A DNA stretch of 64,000 nucleotides from Gordonia amarae NBRC 15530 (GTDB lineage Bacteria > Actinomycetota > Actinomycetes > Mycobacteriales > Mycobacteriaceae): contig NZ_BAED01000045.1 of assembly GCF_000241345.1 (NCBI RefSeq), forward strand, positions 31,805 through 95,804, written 5' to 3'. Below the pieces are notes generated by a model. That model saw only the letters and a list, made by a program, of their open reading frames with translations. It did no database searches and was not told the origin of the DNA. Positions 55,972-64,000 of this stretch are shown one piece after another. The position numbers were made by a program, and so were the translations under genes. Numbering within the stretch: the stretch's first letter is position 1; each line of letters begins with the position of its first letter.

Positions 55972-56490
55972 CTATCCCGGTTCTTGGGTATCGGCGGTCG
56001 GTGGTCGGGGATGGGTGCTTTGCCGGAGCCTGCCGGCCGCCGTGCGGGTGCCGGGCTCGATGGGCCGCGCGCCCACTGCCGCTGTCAGGCCGTACGGAGG
56101 CATGCCCGAGCTGATGGCCTCGTGGTCGCCGATCACGTATGTCTCGTGCCAGATGCCGACTTTGTCGCGGTCTGCGTAGATCTTGGTGAACCAGCGCCAG
56201 GCCGGAAGGTGTGGGGCGTCGGGGTCGGCGGCGAACCGCTGGAGGTCGGTGGCCGAACGCCAGTAGGAGACGACGCTGAACGAGGCGTCGGGACTTGCAC
56301 ACAGCCGGGCCGACAGCATGCCGGCTTCGGGATGTGCTTGCAGGTACCGCAGCATGCGCGGCATCGCGATGAATACCGACAGCCAGGCGCGCAGGTGCCA
56401 CGGTTTGGTGACCTTCATGCCGATGAGGAACAGAGCGGTCCCTGCGGGTGGTGGTTCATTGGTCATGCGGATGGCGGTGGGTCTGGGCAT
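55972..56490 (-). CDS. DUF4188-family protein
   Basis: The 172-residue protein contains GTALFLIGMKVTKPWHLRAW, MLRYLQAHPEAGMLSARL, FSVVSYWRSATDLQRFAADPDAPHLPAW and GIWHETYVI. These fit DUF4188, a dimeric alpha-beta-barrel-like family related to monooxygenases. ATG 56490 was chosen because CAGGAG lies 6 nt upstream; an ATG at 56514 is also in frame. It is divergent from a TetR gene with a 25-bp perfect palindrome between, which should repress it. Confidence 0.85.
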   Translation of the reverse strand: MPRPTAIRMTNEPPPAGTALFLIGMKVTKPWHLRAWLSVFIAMPRMLRYLQAHPEAGMLSARLCASPDASFSVVSYWRSATDLQRFAADPDAPHLPAWRWFTKIYADRDKVGIWHETYVIGDHEAISSGMPPYGLTAAVGARPIEPGTRTAAGRLRQSTHPRPPTADTQEPG

Positions 56491-56514
56491 CGGAACTCCT
56501 GGGATCGGCGGCAT

Positions 56515-56539
56515 CGTTTCATAACAGTGTTATGAAACG
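56515..56539. promoter_or_regulatory. 25-bp perfect palindromic operator
   Basis: CGTTTCATAACA at 56515-56526 and TGTTATGAAACG at 56528-56539 are exact complements around one G. It lies between the divergent TetR and DUF4188 genes. A further half-site-like ATGTTATGG follows at 56540. Confidence 0.9.
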
Positions 56540-56561
56540 ATGTTATGGAATGATTTCCCAC

Positions 56562-57164
56562 ATGGCAAGGCCCAAGGTGTACTCGGATGACCTTCGTGAC
56601 AAGTTGCTCGACGCGGCCGTCGAGGTTGTCGCGGACCGAGGCGTCGGCGCGCTGTCGGTGCGCGAGGTGGCGCACCTGGCCGGCACGTCGACGACGGCGG
56701 TGTACTCGCTGCTCGGCAGCAAGACCGCGCTCACCGCCGGAGTGCTGGTGCGGTCCTTCGAATCCTTTGCCGCGCACCAGGAGGAGGCGGTCGCCAACTC
56801 GGCTCCTGCCGATGTGCTGGCGGGTCTGGGTGCGCACTACGTCGGCTGGGCACTGGAGAATCCGCGGCTGTATGAGCTGATGTTCGGCGGGTCCCTCGCC
56901 GGAATCCCGCAGAGCCCCGAGCTTCAGGCGGCGGCGACCCGCGCGATGACCCCCCTGCACGACGGTGTCGTCGCCGCGATCGCCGCCGGCTTCGTCCGCC
57001 GCGATGCCGAGACCGCCACCGTGATGGCGTCATTGTGGGCACAGGTGCACGGACTGTCGATGCTGTTGCTGTCCGGGCATTTTCCGGCCGAAGCGGACCC
57101 GGCGACCGCTGCCATGGCGGTGGTCGACGGATGGCGCCCGCCGTCCACCCGAACGGAGTCCTAG
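56562..57164 (+). CDS. TetR-family regulator
   Basis: The 200-residue regulator begins MARPKVYSDDLRDKLLDAA and has an HTH with GALSVREVAHLAGTSTTAVYSLLGSKTAL, seen as LSVREVAHLAGTS and AVYSLLGSK, then a TetR_C-like domain. In-frame ATGs at 56532 and 56550 would lie inside or next to the operator, so 56562 is preferred. It likely represses itself and the divergent DUF4188 gene through the palindrome at 56515-56539. The inducer is unknown. Confidence 0.88.
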   Translation: MARPKVYSDDLRDKLLDAAVEVVADRGVGALSVREVAHLAGTSTTAVYSLLGSKTALTAGVLVRSFESFAAHQEEAVANSAPADVLAGLGAHYVGWALENPRLYELMFGGSLAGIPQSPELQAAATRAMTPLHDGVVAAIAAGFVRRDAETATVMASLWAQVHGLSMLLLSGHFPAEADPATAAMAVVDGWRPPSTRTES

Positions 57165-57253
57165 TGCCAGGTCGTGGCACCTGAATACCGGATAGAGGTG
57201 CAATCGTCGGCGGTAGTCCGGCGCGGCGGGCCAAATGCTGCGACGATGGTCGG

Positions 57254-59413
57254 GTGAGCACCGTGGACCGCGCGCGGCTGGTGGAACTGGCCGGACGACT
57301 GGGCGTCGCCGACAGCTATGTGGGCTGGGACAAACTCGGCCACGAGGTGGCAACCGAGACGCTGATCAGCGTGCTGGCGGCGCTCGGCGTCGACACCGGC
57401 GGCCCGGACTGGGTGGACACGGCGCTGGCCGAGGCTGATGCCGACGAGTGGCGGGCCTTTCTGCCCGCGGTCACCGTCGCCGCCGAGGGAACCGGTCACT
57501 GGTTCAACGTGCATGTACCGCACTGGGATCCGGTGCACGTGTGGATCACCACCGAGGACGGCGAGTCGGTACCGGTGCAGCAGGCCGATCACTGGGTGGA
57601 TCCGCGTGAGATCGACGGGGTACTGACCGGTCGGGCGAGTTTCATCGTCCCCACCGACCTCGGCATCGGCTATCACACGCTGCACGCGCACAACCCGGCC
57701 CGCGACCACACCGTCGAGGCGCCGCTCATCGTCACCCCCGCACGGTTGACCACCGCCGACGCCCTCGGAGGCCGGCAACGCTGGGGGCTGGCGATCCAGC
57801 TGTACTCCACCCGCTCGAGGCAATCCTGGGGCGTCGGCGACCTCGGCGACCTGGCCCGGATCTGCGAGATCGCCGGCACCGGACACGGCGCCGACTTCGT
57901 GCAGATCAACCCGCTGCATGCCGCCGAACCCATACCGCCGGTGGAGGATTCGCCCTACCTGCCCACCACCCGGCGGTTCGTCAACCCGCTCTACATCCGG
58001 GTGCAGGACATTCCCGAGGCCGCGCGACTACCCAAAGGGCTGCGCAAGAAACTCGCCAAGGTCGCCACGGAATTCGAGCCGGTCAACACGTCGGCCGGAA
58101 AGATCAAACGCAACAAGCCCTACCGGTTGAAACTGCTGTGGCTCAACAAGATCTACGACCTCGGGATCGGCGGTGAGCGGGCCGGGGATTTCGCCGCGTT
58201 CCGGGAACGGGAAGGCGAGGGGCTCGTCCGGTTCGCCACCTGGTGCGCACTCGCCGAGCGATACGGCGCCCGCACCGACCGCTGGCCCGTCCGGCTCGAC
58301 GATCCGGACAGGTTGGCGCGCAAGGTATCCAAGCTCGCCGGCCGCATCGACTTCCACTGCTGGCTGCAATGGATCTGCGATGAGCAACTCGCCGCCGCCG
58401 ACACATCGGCGCGAGAATCCGGGATGGCCGTCGGGGTGATCGCCGATCTCGCCGTCGGCGTCAACCGCACCGGCGCCGACGCGTGGGCACTCAAAGACAC
58501 ACTCGCCCAAGGGGTCAGCGTCGGTGCCCCGCCCGACGGCTTCAACCAGCAGGGCCAGGACTGGAGCCAACCGCCCTGGCATCCCCGCAGGCTCGCCGCA
58601 GCCGGATACGCGCCCTACCGGGACATGCTGCGCACCATCCTCCGGCACGCCGGCGGCGTCCGCGTCGACCACATCCTCGGCCTGTTCCGGCTGTGGTGGA
58701 TCCCCGACGGCAACCCGCCCTCCGGCGGCGCCTACGTGCGCTACGACCACAACGCCCTCATCGGCATCCTCGCCCTCGAAGCGCAACGAGCCGGGGCCGT
58801 CGTGATCGGTGAGGATCTCGGTGTGTTCGAGCCGGTTGTGCAGGACACTCTGCGTGATCGGGGGATCCTCGGCACCTCCATCCTGTGGTTCGAGCACGGC
58901 CCGTACGCACCGATCCCGCCCGAGGAGTACCGGGCGCTGTGCCTGACCGCGGTCACCACCCACGACCTGCCGCCCACCCTCGGCTACCTCGCCGGCGACC
59001 ACATCGCGCTGCGCTCACAGCTCGGTCTCCTCGAAACCGGTGAAGAGGCCGAACGGGCCCGCGACGCCCGCGACCGCGACGCCATCCTCCAGCTCGCCGT
59101 CGATCGCGGACTGCTCACCGACGACGCGGAACTCGTCAACCCCGGCACCGTCGCGGCGCTGTACCGGCTCATCGCCCGCAGCCCGTCCATCCTGCTCAGC
59201 GTCGCCCTCGTCGACGCCGTGGGGGAGCGGCGCATCCAGAACCAGCCCGGCACCACCGGCGACCAATACCCCAACTGGCGCATCCCGCTCGCCGACGACA
59301 CCGGCACGGCTGTCCTCGTCGACGACCTCGACGGCCACCCCCGGTTCACCGCACTCATCGACGCGCTCACAGGTCCACCCCCCACATGCCCTGAGAACCC
59401 CGACATGCCCTGA
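57254..59413 (+). CDS. malQ: 4-alpha-glucanotransferase
   Basis: The 719-residue GH77 enzyme transfers maltooligosaccharide units between alpha-1,4-glucans. An N-terminal extension of about 160 residues precedes the catalytic barrel. Blocks seen are [73 protein letters not shown] (catalytic Asp region) and [12 protein letters not shown] (Glu). GTG 57254 is the start. A 12-bp duplication of ACATGCCCTGAG lies at the 3' end. It is not next to other glycogen genes. Confidence 0.95.
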   Translation: MSTVDRARLVELAGRLGVADSYVGWDKLGHEVATETLISVLAALGVDTGGPDWVDTALAEADADEWRAFLPAVTVAAEGTGHWFNVHVPHWDPVHVWITTEDGESVPVQQADHWVDPREIDGVLTGRASFIVPTDLGIGYHTLHAHNPARDHTVEAPLIVTPARLTTADALGGRQRWGLAIQLYSTRSRQSWGVGDLGDLARICEIAGTGHGADFVQINPLHAAEPIPPVEDSPYLPTTRRFVNPLYIRVQDIPEAARLPKGLRKKLAKVATEFEPVNTSAGKIKRNKPYRLKLLWLNKIYDLGIGGERAGDFAAFREREGEGLVRFATWCALAERYGARTDRWPVRLDDPDRLARKVSKLAGRIDFHCWLQWICDEQLAAADTSARESGMAVGVIADLAVGVNRTGADAWALKDTLAQGVSVGAPPDGFNQQGQDWSQPPWHPRRLAAAGYAPYRDMLRTILRHAGGVRVDHILGLFRLWWIPDGNPPSGGAYVRYDHNALIGILALEAQRAGAVVIGEDLGVFEPVVQDTLRDRGILGTSILWFEHGPYAPIPPEEYRALCLTAVTTHDLPPTLGYLAGDHIALRSQLGLLETGEEAERARDARDRDAILQLAVDRGLLTDDAELVNPGTVAALYRLIARSPSILLSVALVDAVGERRIQNQPGTTGDQYPNWRIPLADDTGTAVLVDDLDGHPRFTALIDALTGPPPTCPENPDMP

Positions 59414-59454
59414 GCCCCTCGCCTCCGCCGCCCACCGGGCATACGCTGGACTGC

Positions 59455-60474
59455 ATGCGAGCGTGGTCAGTCACCGAGCCAGGGCCGATCGACAGAAACG
59501 GCGCCGCCCCACTGCGCCTCGTCGACAAACCCACGCCCACACCGGGACCCGGCGAACTCCTCGTCAGAGTCCGCGTCTGTGGGGTGTGTCGCACCGACCT
59601 GCACGTCACCGAGGGTGACCTGCCCGTCCACCGGCCCGGCGTCACCCCCGGGCACGAAATCGTCGGCGAGGTAGCCGAAACCGGCCCCAGCGCAGAAGGA
59701 TTCAGCATCGGTGACCGCGTCGGCGTCGCCTGGCTGCACCACACCGACGGAACCTGCCGCCACTGCCGCAGCGGCGACGAAAACCTGTGCGCCGCATCCA
59801 CCTACACCGGCTGGGACACCGACGGCGGCTACGCCGAATACACCACCGTCCCCGCCGCCTACGCCTACCGCATCCCCGACGGCCTCGACGACGTCGCCGC
59901 CGCACCACTGCTCTGCGCAGGCATCATCGGCTACCGCGCACTCAAACGCGCCCGCCGCGAACCCGGCACCATGCCCGCCCGGCTCGGCCTCTACGGCTTC
60001 GGCGGCAGCGCCCACCTGTGCGCCCAGCTCGCCATCGCCCTCGGTTCCACCGTCCACGTCATGACCCGCGGACAACAGGCCCGCGACCTGGCACTGTCCC
60101 TCGGCGCCGCATCCGCCGGAGACGCCTACGACGAACCACCCGAACCACTCGACGCCGCCATCACCTTCGCCCCCGTCGGCGAACTCGTACCCGTCGCCAT
60201 GCGCGCCCTCGACCGCGGCGGCATCCTCTCGATCGCCGGCATCCACCTCACCGACACCCCGCCGCTCAACTACGAACGAGAACTGTTCTACGAGAAAGAA
60301 ATCCGGTCCGTCACCGCCAACACCCGCGCCGACGGCCGCGAATTCCTCCGACTCGCCGCCCGCCACGGGGTGCGCGCCACCACCCACACCTACCCCTTCG
60401 ACCAAGCAGACCAGGCGCTACGGGATCTCAAGGCCGGCGCTTTCGACGGGGCCGCTGTGCTGGATTTGCGGTGA
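59455..60474 (+). CDS. Zinc-dependent alcohol dehydrogenase
   Basis: The 339-residue medium-chain dehydrogenase has the catalytic zinc segment [14 protein letters not shown] (Cys) and [10 protein letters not shown] (His-Glu). The structural zinc loop is C-R-H-C-x-x-G-x-E-N-L-C with an earlier Cys in TCRH. The Rossmann region is [21 protein letters not shown]. It oxidises alcohols or reduces aldehydes with NAD(H). The stop codon falls inside the left arm of a Family A element (60468-60482), so the gene end was shaped by that element. Confidence 0.92.
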   Translation: MRAWSVTEPGPIDRNGAAPLRLVDKPTPTPGPGELLVRVRVCGVCRTDLHVTEGDLPVHRPGVTPGHEIVGEVAETGPSAEGFSIGDRVGVAWLHHTDGTCRHCRSGDENLCAASTYTGWDTDGGYAEYTTVPAAYAYRIPDGLDDVAAAPLLCAGIIGYRALKRARREPGTMPARLGLYGFGGSAHLCAQLAIALGSTVHVMTRGQQARDLALSLGAASAGDAYDEPPEPLDAAITFAPVGELVPVAMRALDRGGILSIAGIHLTDTPPLNYERELFYEKEIRSVTANTRADGREFLRLAARHGVRATTHTYPFDQADQALRDLKAGAFDGAAVLDLR

Positions 60475-60610
60475 GATCAGGCTCCGCTCCTTCCCGTTCT
60501 TCACTCCGCCACGCGGGCTCGTTCCTCGCTCGCGTGTCGTCGCTCCAGAACGGGCGCTGCGCCTGATCTCACCGCGCGGCCAAACATGTGGTCGTCCTGG
60601 TGGCGGCCTG
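60468..60610. repeat. Family A intergenic hairpin element, copy 3
   Basis: GCGGTGAGATCAGGC (60468-60482) pairs exactly with 60561-60575, and CCCGTTCT (60493-60500) with 60547-60554. The conserved tail GCGGCCAAACATGTGG follows at 60576. The arms differ from those of copies 1 and 2, but layout and tail are the same. Confidence 0.88.
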
Positions 60611-60640
60611 ATGTTTTCGGGGCGTGCGATCATGGGGGGT

Positions 60641-61018
60641 ATGTCCGCTACGCAACCGTCCCTGATCCAGCGCGTCAAGTATCTGCTGGGCCGTCCGCTG
60701 CCGGACGGGATGCGGGAGTGGGTGCGCAACGACGTCGTCGGACCGGGCAACGCCCGCCGGTACTTCATCCGCGGCATCCTGCCGCTGATCCCGATCCTGA
60801 TCGCGTTCGCGTTCGTGCCGGGGCCACTGATCATCCGGCTGTGCATGATGCTGCTTCTGCTGCTGCCGCTGATCTACTTCCAGTTCGCGCTGATGAGGGT
60901 GTACCGGCGGCATCTGCTGCACAGCAACGGCCTGGACCCCGACCTGGTCAACGAGTCCCGGGACCGGCGCAAGGCCGACACCCGCAGCGAATACGAGAAC
61001 ATCTACCGCCGCGACTAG
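60641..61018 (+). CDS. DUF5313-family membrane protein
   Basis: The 125-residue protein begins SLIQRVKYLLGRPLPDGMREWVRND and has two hydrophobic segments (about 43-60 and 64-82), then a basic cytosolic tail with YRRHLLHSNGLDPDLVNESRDRR. This agrees with the actinobacterial DUF5313 family of unknown function. ATG 60641 is preceded by a G-rich stretch. Its TAG stop overlaps the SRAP gene stop on the other strand by 4 bp. Confidence 0.85.
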   Translation: MSATQPSLIQRVKYLLGRPLPDGMREWVRNDVVGPGNARRYFIRGILPLIPILIAFAFVPGPLIIRLCMMLLLLLPLIYFQFALMRVYRRHLLHSNGLDPDLVNESRDRRKADTRSEYENIYRRD

Positions 61019-61788
61019 CGGTTAGGCACCTCGGCCAACAGCTCCGGACCGTTGTTGGCGACACGGTTGACCAGCGGCGACACCTCGCGGATGTCGATGG
61101 CGTCGGCGATTTCCTCGGTCGGTGCGCGGAACAGGGCGCTCGGCGCCAGATGGTCGGGGTCCAGCCAGCGGTCCCAATGGTCGAACGGCATGATCAGCGG
61201 CATCCGGTCGTGGACCTCGGTCAGCTTGCCGACGGCGTCGGTGGTCAGGATCGAGCAGCTCAGCAGCGGAGGAACTGCCCCGCCCTCTTTGCCACTGTCG
61301 TCCTTGGCGTGCCACACCGACCACAGCCCGGCCATGAACAGCCGGGTGCCGTCGCGCGGTGACATGAAAAACGGGATCTTCGTCGGCTTGCCCTTGACGT
61401 CGGGCGGGCCCTTCTTCCACTCGTACCAGCCGTCCATCGGCACCAGGCAGCGGTACGACTTCACCGACGACCGGAACGAACTCTTCTGCGCCGCAGTCTC
61501 GGCGCGGGCGTTGAACAGCAACGGCCCCTTGCCCGGTTCCTTCGACCACGACGGCACCAGACCCCAGCGCATCGCGCGGATCCGCAGCCGCGGATCGTCG
61601 TCGGGACACTCGTGGTCGTGCCGTTTGACGACGGTCATCACCGAGGTGGTGGGAGCGACGTTGTAGTTGACGCCTGGCGACGGCGTGGCCGATTCCGTGC
61701 CGTCACCGACGTCGGGAACCTCGTTGACCGCGTCGATCTCGGCGGCGAGCTTCGCCGGATCGGTGGTCACCGCGTAACGTCCGCACAT
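61015..61788 (-). CDS. SRAP-domain protein (YedK/HMCES-like)
   Basis: The 257-residue protein of the SRAP family forms a covalent link with abasic sites in single-stranded DNA and protects them. Cys2 of MCGRYAV is the active-site residue. [37 protein letters not shown] and VHDRMPLIM (His) are all present. The M. tuberculosis counterpart is Rv3226c. It is divergent from sigH; whether it shares the SigH-dependent promoter region is unknown. Confidence 0.95.
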   Translation of the reverse strand: MCGRYAVTTDPAKLAAEIDAVNEVPDVGDGTESATPSPGVNYNVAPTTSVMTVVKRHDHECPDDDPRLRIRAMRWGLVPSWSKEPGKGPLLFNARAETAAQKSSFRSSVKSYRCLVPMDGWYEWKKGPPDVKGKPTKIPFFMSPRDGTRLFMAGLWSVWHAKDDSGKEGGAVPPLLSCSILTTDAVGKLTEVHDRMPLIMPFDHWDRWLDPDHLAPSALFRAPTEEIADAIDIREVSPLVNRVANNGPELLAEVPNR

Positions 61789-61834
61789 GCGTCCATGGTG
61801 TCACGGAACCGGCGTCACGGAGCTGCGGGCATAC

Positions 61835-61860
61835 GGAACAAACTCCCACGAAACTATGTT
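61835..61860 (+). promoter_or_regulatory. SigH-type promoter upstream of sigH
   Basis: GGAACA at 61835-61840 and GTT at 61858-61860 are spaced by 17 bp, matching the SigH/SigR consensus GGAAY and GTT. An in-frame ATG lies at 61869, only 9 bp past the -10 GTT, so the mRNA may be leaderless there. Autoregulation of sigH is typical. Confidence 0.8.
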
Positions 61861-62108
61861 GGCAACTCATGTCACTTGCCCATGCCGACAGCGGAAAGGT
61901 CGAAGCCGTGAGCGTCAGCCCCAACCTGCTCACCCGAGCCTACGGCGACGTGTCAGTCGCCCCGGACGCACCCGCCGGACAGGTGCCGTCGGTAAGCTTG
62001 TCCGACAGCAGTGGGCGCTCCGGCACGCTGCGTGGGCACATCGAGTTCCGCCAGGTGCTCACCGCGCCACAGACGCCGGTGCCCCCGGTCGACATCGAAG
62101 GGATCGCA

Positions 62109-62921
62109 GTGGCTGACTCGGATTCGGGCGCGACACACAGTTCACCGGAGGAGGTGGACGGCCACGACAACGTGGATTCCGCGCCGCGCCGTGCCGACCC
62201 GAATGAATCGGAAGCCGACCTCACCGCCCGGTTCGAGCGGGACGCACTGCCGCTGCTCGACCAGATGTACGGCGCCGCACTGCGGATGACCCGCAACCCG
62301 GCCGACGCCGAGGACCTGGTCCAGGAGACCTACATCAAGGCGTACACCGCGTTCGCCTCGTTCCGCGACGGCACCAACCTCAAGGCGTGGCTGTACCGCA
62401 TCCTCACCAACACCTACATCAACTCGTACCGCAAGAAGCAGCGCCAGCCCGCGCAGTATCCCACCGACGAGATCACCGACTGGCAGCTCGCCGCCACGGC
62501 CGAGCACACCTCGTCGGGGCTGCGCTCGGCCGAGATCGAGGCCCTCGACGCGCTGCCCGACGACGAGATCAAACAGGCGCTGCAGGCGCTGCCGGAGGAC
62601 TTCCGGATGGCCGTCTACTACGCCGACGTCGAAGGTCTGCCGTACAAGGAGATCGCCGAGATCATGGACACCCCCATCGGGACGGTCATGTCGCGGCTGC
62701 ACCGGGGCCGCCGCCAGCTCCGGGAACTGCTCGCCGAGGTGGCCCGCGAACGTGGATTCAACCGCTCGCCCAAGGGTTCCGACGGCGGGAAAAAAGCCAG
62801 GAAGTCCGGCGGTAAGAAATCCGAAGCCAGCGGGTCCCCAGCGGATCCGGATCCCGAGAAGACAACCGACCCCGAGAAGAAGACTGCGCGGACCGCGCAG
62901 AAAAGTGAGGTATCACGGTGA
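62109..62921 (+). CDS. sigH: RNA polymerase sigma factor SigH (ECF, SigR-type)
   Basis: The product is 270 residues from GTG 62109, which follows AAGGGATCGCA. Region 2 contains [33 protein letters not shown] and region 4 [39 protein letters not shown], seen here as [13 protein letters not shown] and [18 protein letters not shown]. SigH responds to oxidative and heat stress. Two extensions stand out: an in-frame upstream part reaching ATG 61869 (80 residues more), and a Lys/Ser-rich tail of about 55 residues. The stop overlaps the rshA start. Mycobacterial SigH ends earlier. Confidence 0.93.
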   Translation: MADSDSGATHSSPEEVDGHDNVDSAPRRADPNESEADLTARFERDALPLLDQMYGAALRMTRNPADAEDLVQETYIKAYTAFASFRDGTNLKAWLYRILTNTYINSYRKKQRQPAQYPTDEITDWQLAATAEHTSSGLRSAEIEALDALPDDEIKQALQALPEDFRMAVYYADVEGLPYKEIAEIMDTPIGTVMSRLHRGRRQLRELLAEVARERGFNRSPKGSDGGKKARKSGGKKSEASGSPADPDPEKTTDPEKKTARTAQKSEVSR

Positions 62922-63250
62922 GCGCCACTGAACCGGAAGACACCGGGATTCCGGGAGATACCGACCCCGAGTTCGTCACCCTCGATTGCAGCGCGGTCCT
63001 GGCCGACGTGTGGCTGCTGCTCGACAACGAATGCGACCCCGGCGCCCGCAGCCGGATCCAGGGTCACATCGACAACTGCCCGTCGTGTCTGGAGCACTAC
63101 GGGATCGAACGCGACCTCAAAGCGCTGATCAGCCGCAAATGCGGCGGCGACGAGGCACCCGCCGGCCTGCGGGACCGGCTGCGGCTGGAGATCCACAAGA
63201 CCGTCGTCAGCCGCACCACCGTGGTGTTCCCCGACGACACCACCCGCTGA
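62918..63250 (+). CDS. rshA: Zinc-associated anti-sigma factor RshA
   Basis: The 110-residue protein carries the ZAS motif H-I-D-N-C-P-S-C (H-x3-C-x2-C) near the middle, with a further upstream Cys (LDCSAV). Under oxidative stress the thiols form a disulphide, zinc leaves and SigH is released. GTG 62918 overlaps the sigH stop, keeping sigma and anti-sigma in step. A tandem repeat and hairpin follow. Confidence 0.93.
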   Translation: MSATEPEDTGIPGDTDPEFVTLDCSAVLADVWLLLDNECDPGARSRIQGHIDNCPSCLEHYGIERDLKALISRKCGGDEAPAGLRDRLRLEIHKTVVSRTTVVFPDDTTR

Positions 63251-63280
63251 CCGGGCGCGACACGGCCCGGATGCCACAGA

Positions 63281-63334
63281 CCCCGAATACAGCAAGAACC
63301 CCGAATACAGCAAGAACCCCGGATGCAACAAGAC
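63281..63334 (+). repeat. 18-bp tandem repeat after rshA
   Basis: CCCCGAATACAGCAAGAA occurs at 63281-63298 and 63299-63316, with a diverged third unit at 63317-63334 that runs into the terminator stem. Confidence 0.85.
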
Positions 63335-63364
63335 CCGGTCGCACCGTGTGCGGTCCGGGTCTTG
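63329..63364. terminator. Hairpin between rshA and the bL37 gene
   Basis: CAAGACCCGG at 63329-63338 pairs with CCGGGTCTTG at 63355-63364. It lies between converging rshA and the small ribosomal protein gene. Confidence 0.8.
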
Positions 63365-63416
63365 TGGGTCGAACTCGACGTGTTGCTGCAGACGACTTCT
63401 CGTGTGCAGACGAATG

Positions 63417-63491
63417 TCAGGAGTTCGGGCGCTTGCCGTGGTTGGCTGCGTTCTTCTTGCGAGCGCGCTTCTTGCGTCCACGCTTGCCCAT
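63417..63491 (-). CDS. Ribosomal protein bL37, 24 residues
   Basis: On the minus strand, ATG 63491 to TGA 63417-63419 encodes 24 residues beginning MGKRGRKKRARKKN and ending NHGKRPNS. This is the very basic bL37 peptide found in mycobacterial 50S subunits, where it lies between rRNA helices. AAAGGAG stands 7 nt upstream, an ideal ribosome binding site. Genes this short are often missed in annotation. The assignment rests on my memory of the bL37 sequence pattern (xKRGRKKRxRK ... NHGKRPN). Confidence 0.9.
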   Translation of the reverse strand: MGKRGRKKRARKKNAANHGKRPNS

Positions 63492-63636
63492 GGCGGATCT
63501 CCTTTGATGTCTACCGTTGGTCAGAGTCGATCATCCCACGTCGGGGGCCGCTCCCGGAAATCAGCCCACGTCCCGGCCCTGCGGGCAGTACCAGGTGCGC
63601 CTCTCATCCCCGGCAGGGGTCGGCTAGATTCTCCTC
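63492..63636. promoter_or_regulatory. Divergent promoter region of bL37 and the biotinylated protein
   Basis: These 145 bp separate two divergent small genes and should contain both promoters. The ribosome binding site AAAGGAG of bL37 is at the left edge. No clear operator or structure was found. Confidence 0.4.
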
Positions 63637-63852
63637 ATGGCTGAAGATGTCGTCGCGGAGATCGTGGCAACCGTCCTTGAGGTCTCCGCAGCAGGGGGAC
63701 AGCGGGTCGAGGTGGGGGACACCCTGGTGCTGCTGGAGTCGATGAAGATGGAGATCCCGGTGCTGGCCGAGGACCCCGGAACGCTCGCCGAGGTGAAGGT
63801 CAAGGTCGGCGATGTGATCCAGGCCGGCGACGTCATCGCGGTCTACCAGTAG
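63637..63852 (+). CDS. Small biotinyl-domain protein (TB7.3-like)
   Basis: The 71-residue protein is a free-standing biotin/lipoyl domain. E-S-M-K37-M-E is the biotinylation motif, between two beta halves related by pseudo-symmetry (VEVGDTLVLLESMKMEIPVL and VKVGDVIQAGDVIAVY). The TB7.3 counterpart (Rv3221c) is a small biotinylated protein, and its neighbours here match. Role as a carboxyl carrier is by family analogy. Confidence 0.93.
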   Translation: MAEDVVAEIVATVLEVSAAGGQRVEVGDTLVLLESMKMEIPVLAEDPGTLAEVKVKVGDVIQAGDVIAVYQ

Positions 63853-63882
63853 CCGCACCCGGCCGACAAGCGCGGGACACAG

Positions 63883-64000
63883 ATGTCGACGCTGGTAGAT
63901 CTGCTCGCCGAGCACACCACGCTGTCCGATGCCGCCGCCGGTCATCTGCAGCGCCTCGTCGCCGAATGGCAGTTGCTCGCGGATCTGTCGTTCGCCGACC
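63883..64000 (+). CDS. pdtaS: Sensor histidine kinase PdtaS, N-terminal part (cut by window edge)
   Basis: The first 39 codons from ATG 63883 read MSTLVDLLAEHTTLSDAAAG and WQLLADLSFAD, closely like the N-terminus of M. tuberculosis PdtaS (Rv3220c), a cytosolic kinase with GAF and PAS domains that signals to the RNA-binding regulator PdtaR. Kinase motifs lie beyond the window. Position next to the TB7.3-like gene supports it. It is 30 bp after that gene. Confidence 0.85.
   Translation, partial: MSTLVDLLAEHTTLSDAAAGHLQRLVAEWQLLADLSFAD

Overview
The window is high-GC DNA from an actinobacterium of the order Mycobacteriales, most likely a Gordonia-type organism. The basis is MtrA-MtrB-LpqB, SecA1 with a long-form HPF, two DesA3-type desaturases, SigH-RshA, a 24-residue bL37 and a PdtaS start. 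As I recall the Mycobacterium tuberculosis map, the order matches the Rv3248c to Rv3220c neighbourhood, interrupted here by an accessory block. No rRNA, tRNA, CRISPR array or recognisable transposase was seen.

Layout. (1) 2-592: a GNAT gene cut by the left edge. (2) 657-8716: a type VII secretion (ESX) substrate and accessory cluster. It holds a MinD/ParA-like EspI relative on the minus strand, then on the plus strand two YbaB/EspL-like proteins, an EspC-like/EspA-like pair, a PE-like/PPE-like pair, an EspG-like chaperone and two WXG100 proteins. No membrane Ecc or MycP gene is inside the window. (3) 8934-11426: a cation diffusion facilitator and an amino-acid permease. (4) 11541-23276: conserved core with sahH, tmk, mtrAB-lpqB, comF, hpf and secA1. 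(5) 23394-31226: lipid block with a DUF6459-type gene, a WS/DGAT-like protein, a DUF6912-type protein, a ferredoxin-type reductase, two acyl desaturases and a nitroreductase-like protein. (6) 31338-34446: rsgA, aroA and a VOC protein.

(7) 34451-60474: accessory block. It holds a nucleobase permease with an LRV-like tail, a NUDIX hydrolase, a TetR, two PH-domain membrane proteins, three tandem membrane-anchored beta-propeller proteins, an SDR, an acyl-CoA dehydrogenase with a divergent TetR, a pyruvyltransferase-like protein, an aminotransferase, small membrane proteins, an ArsR-SRPBCC-DHFR-like operon, a TetR/DUF4188 divergon, malQ and an alcohol dehydrogenase. (8) 60641-64000: return to the core with DUF5313, SRAP, sigH-rshA, bL37, a small biotinylated protein and the start of pdtaS.

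How parts work together. EspG-type proteins are chaperones of PE-PPE pairs, so the PE, PPE and EspG order followed by a WXG100 pair reads as one secreted-substrate module. The reductase and the first desaturase carry the same palindromic promoter motif, which fits an electron-transfer pair under one repressor. A SigH-type promoter lies upstream of sigH and could produce an N-terminally extended isoform.

The most unusual non-coding content is three families of intergenic inverted-repeat elements. In two of them the arms differ between copies but stay complementary. There are also 15-bp in-frame tandem repeats in three genes.
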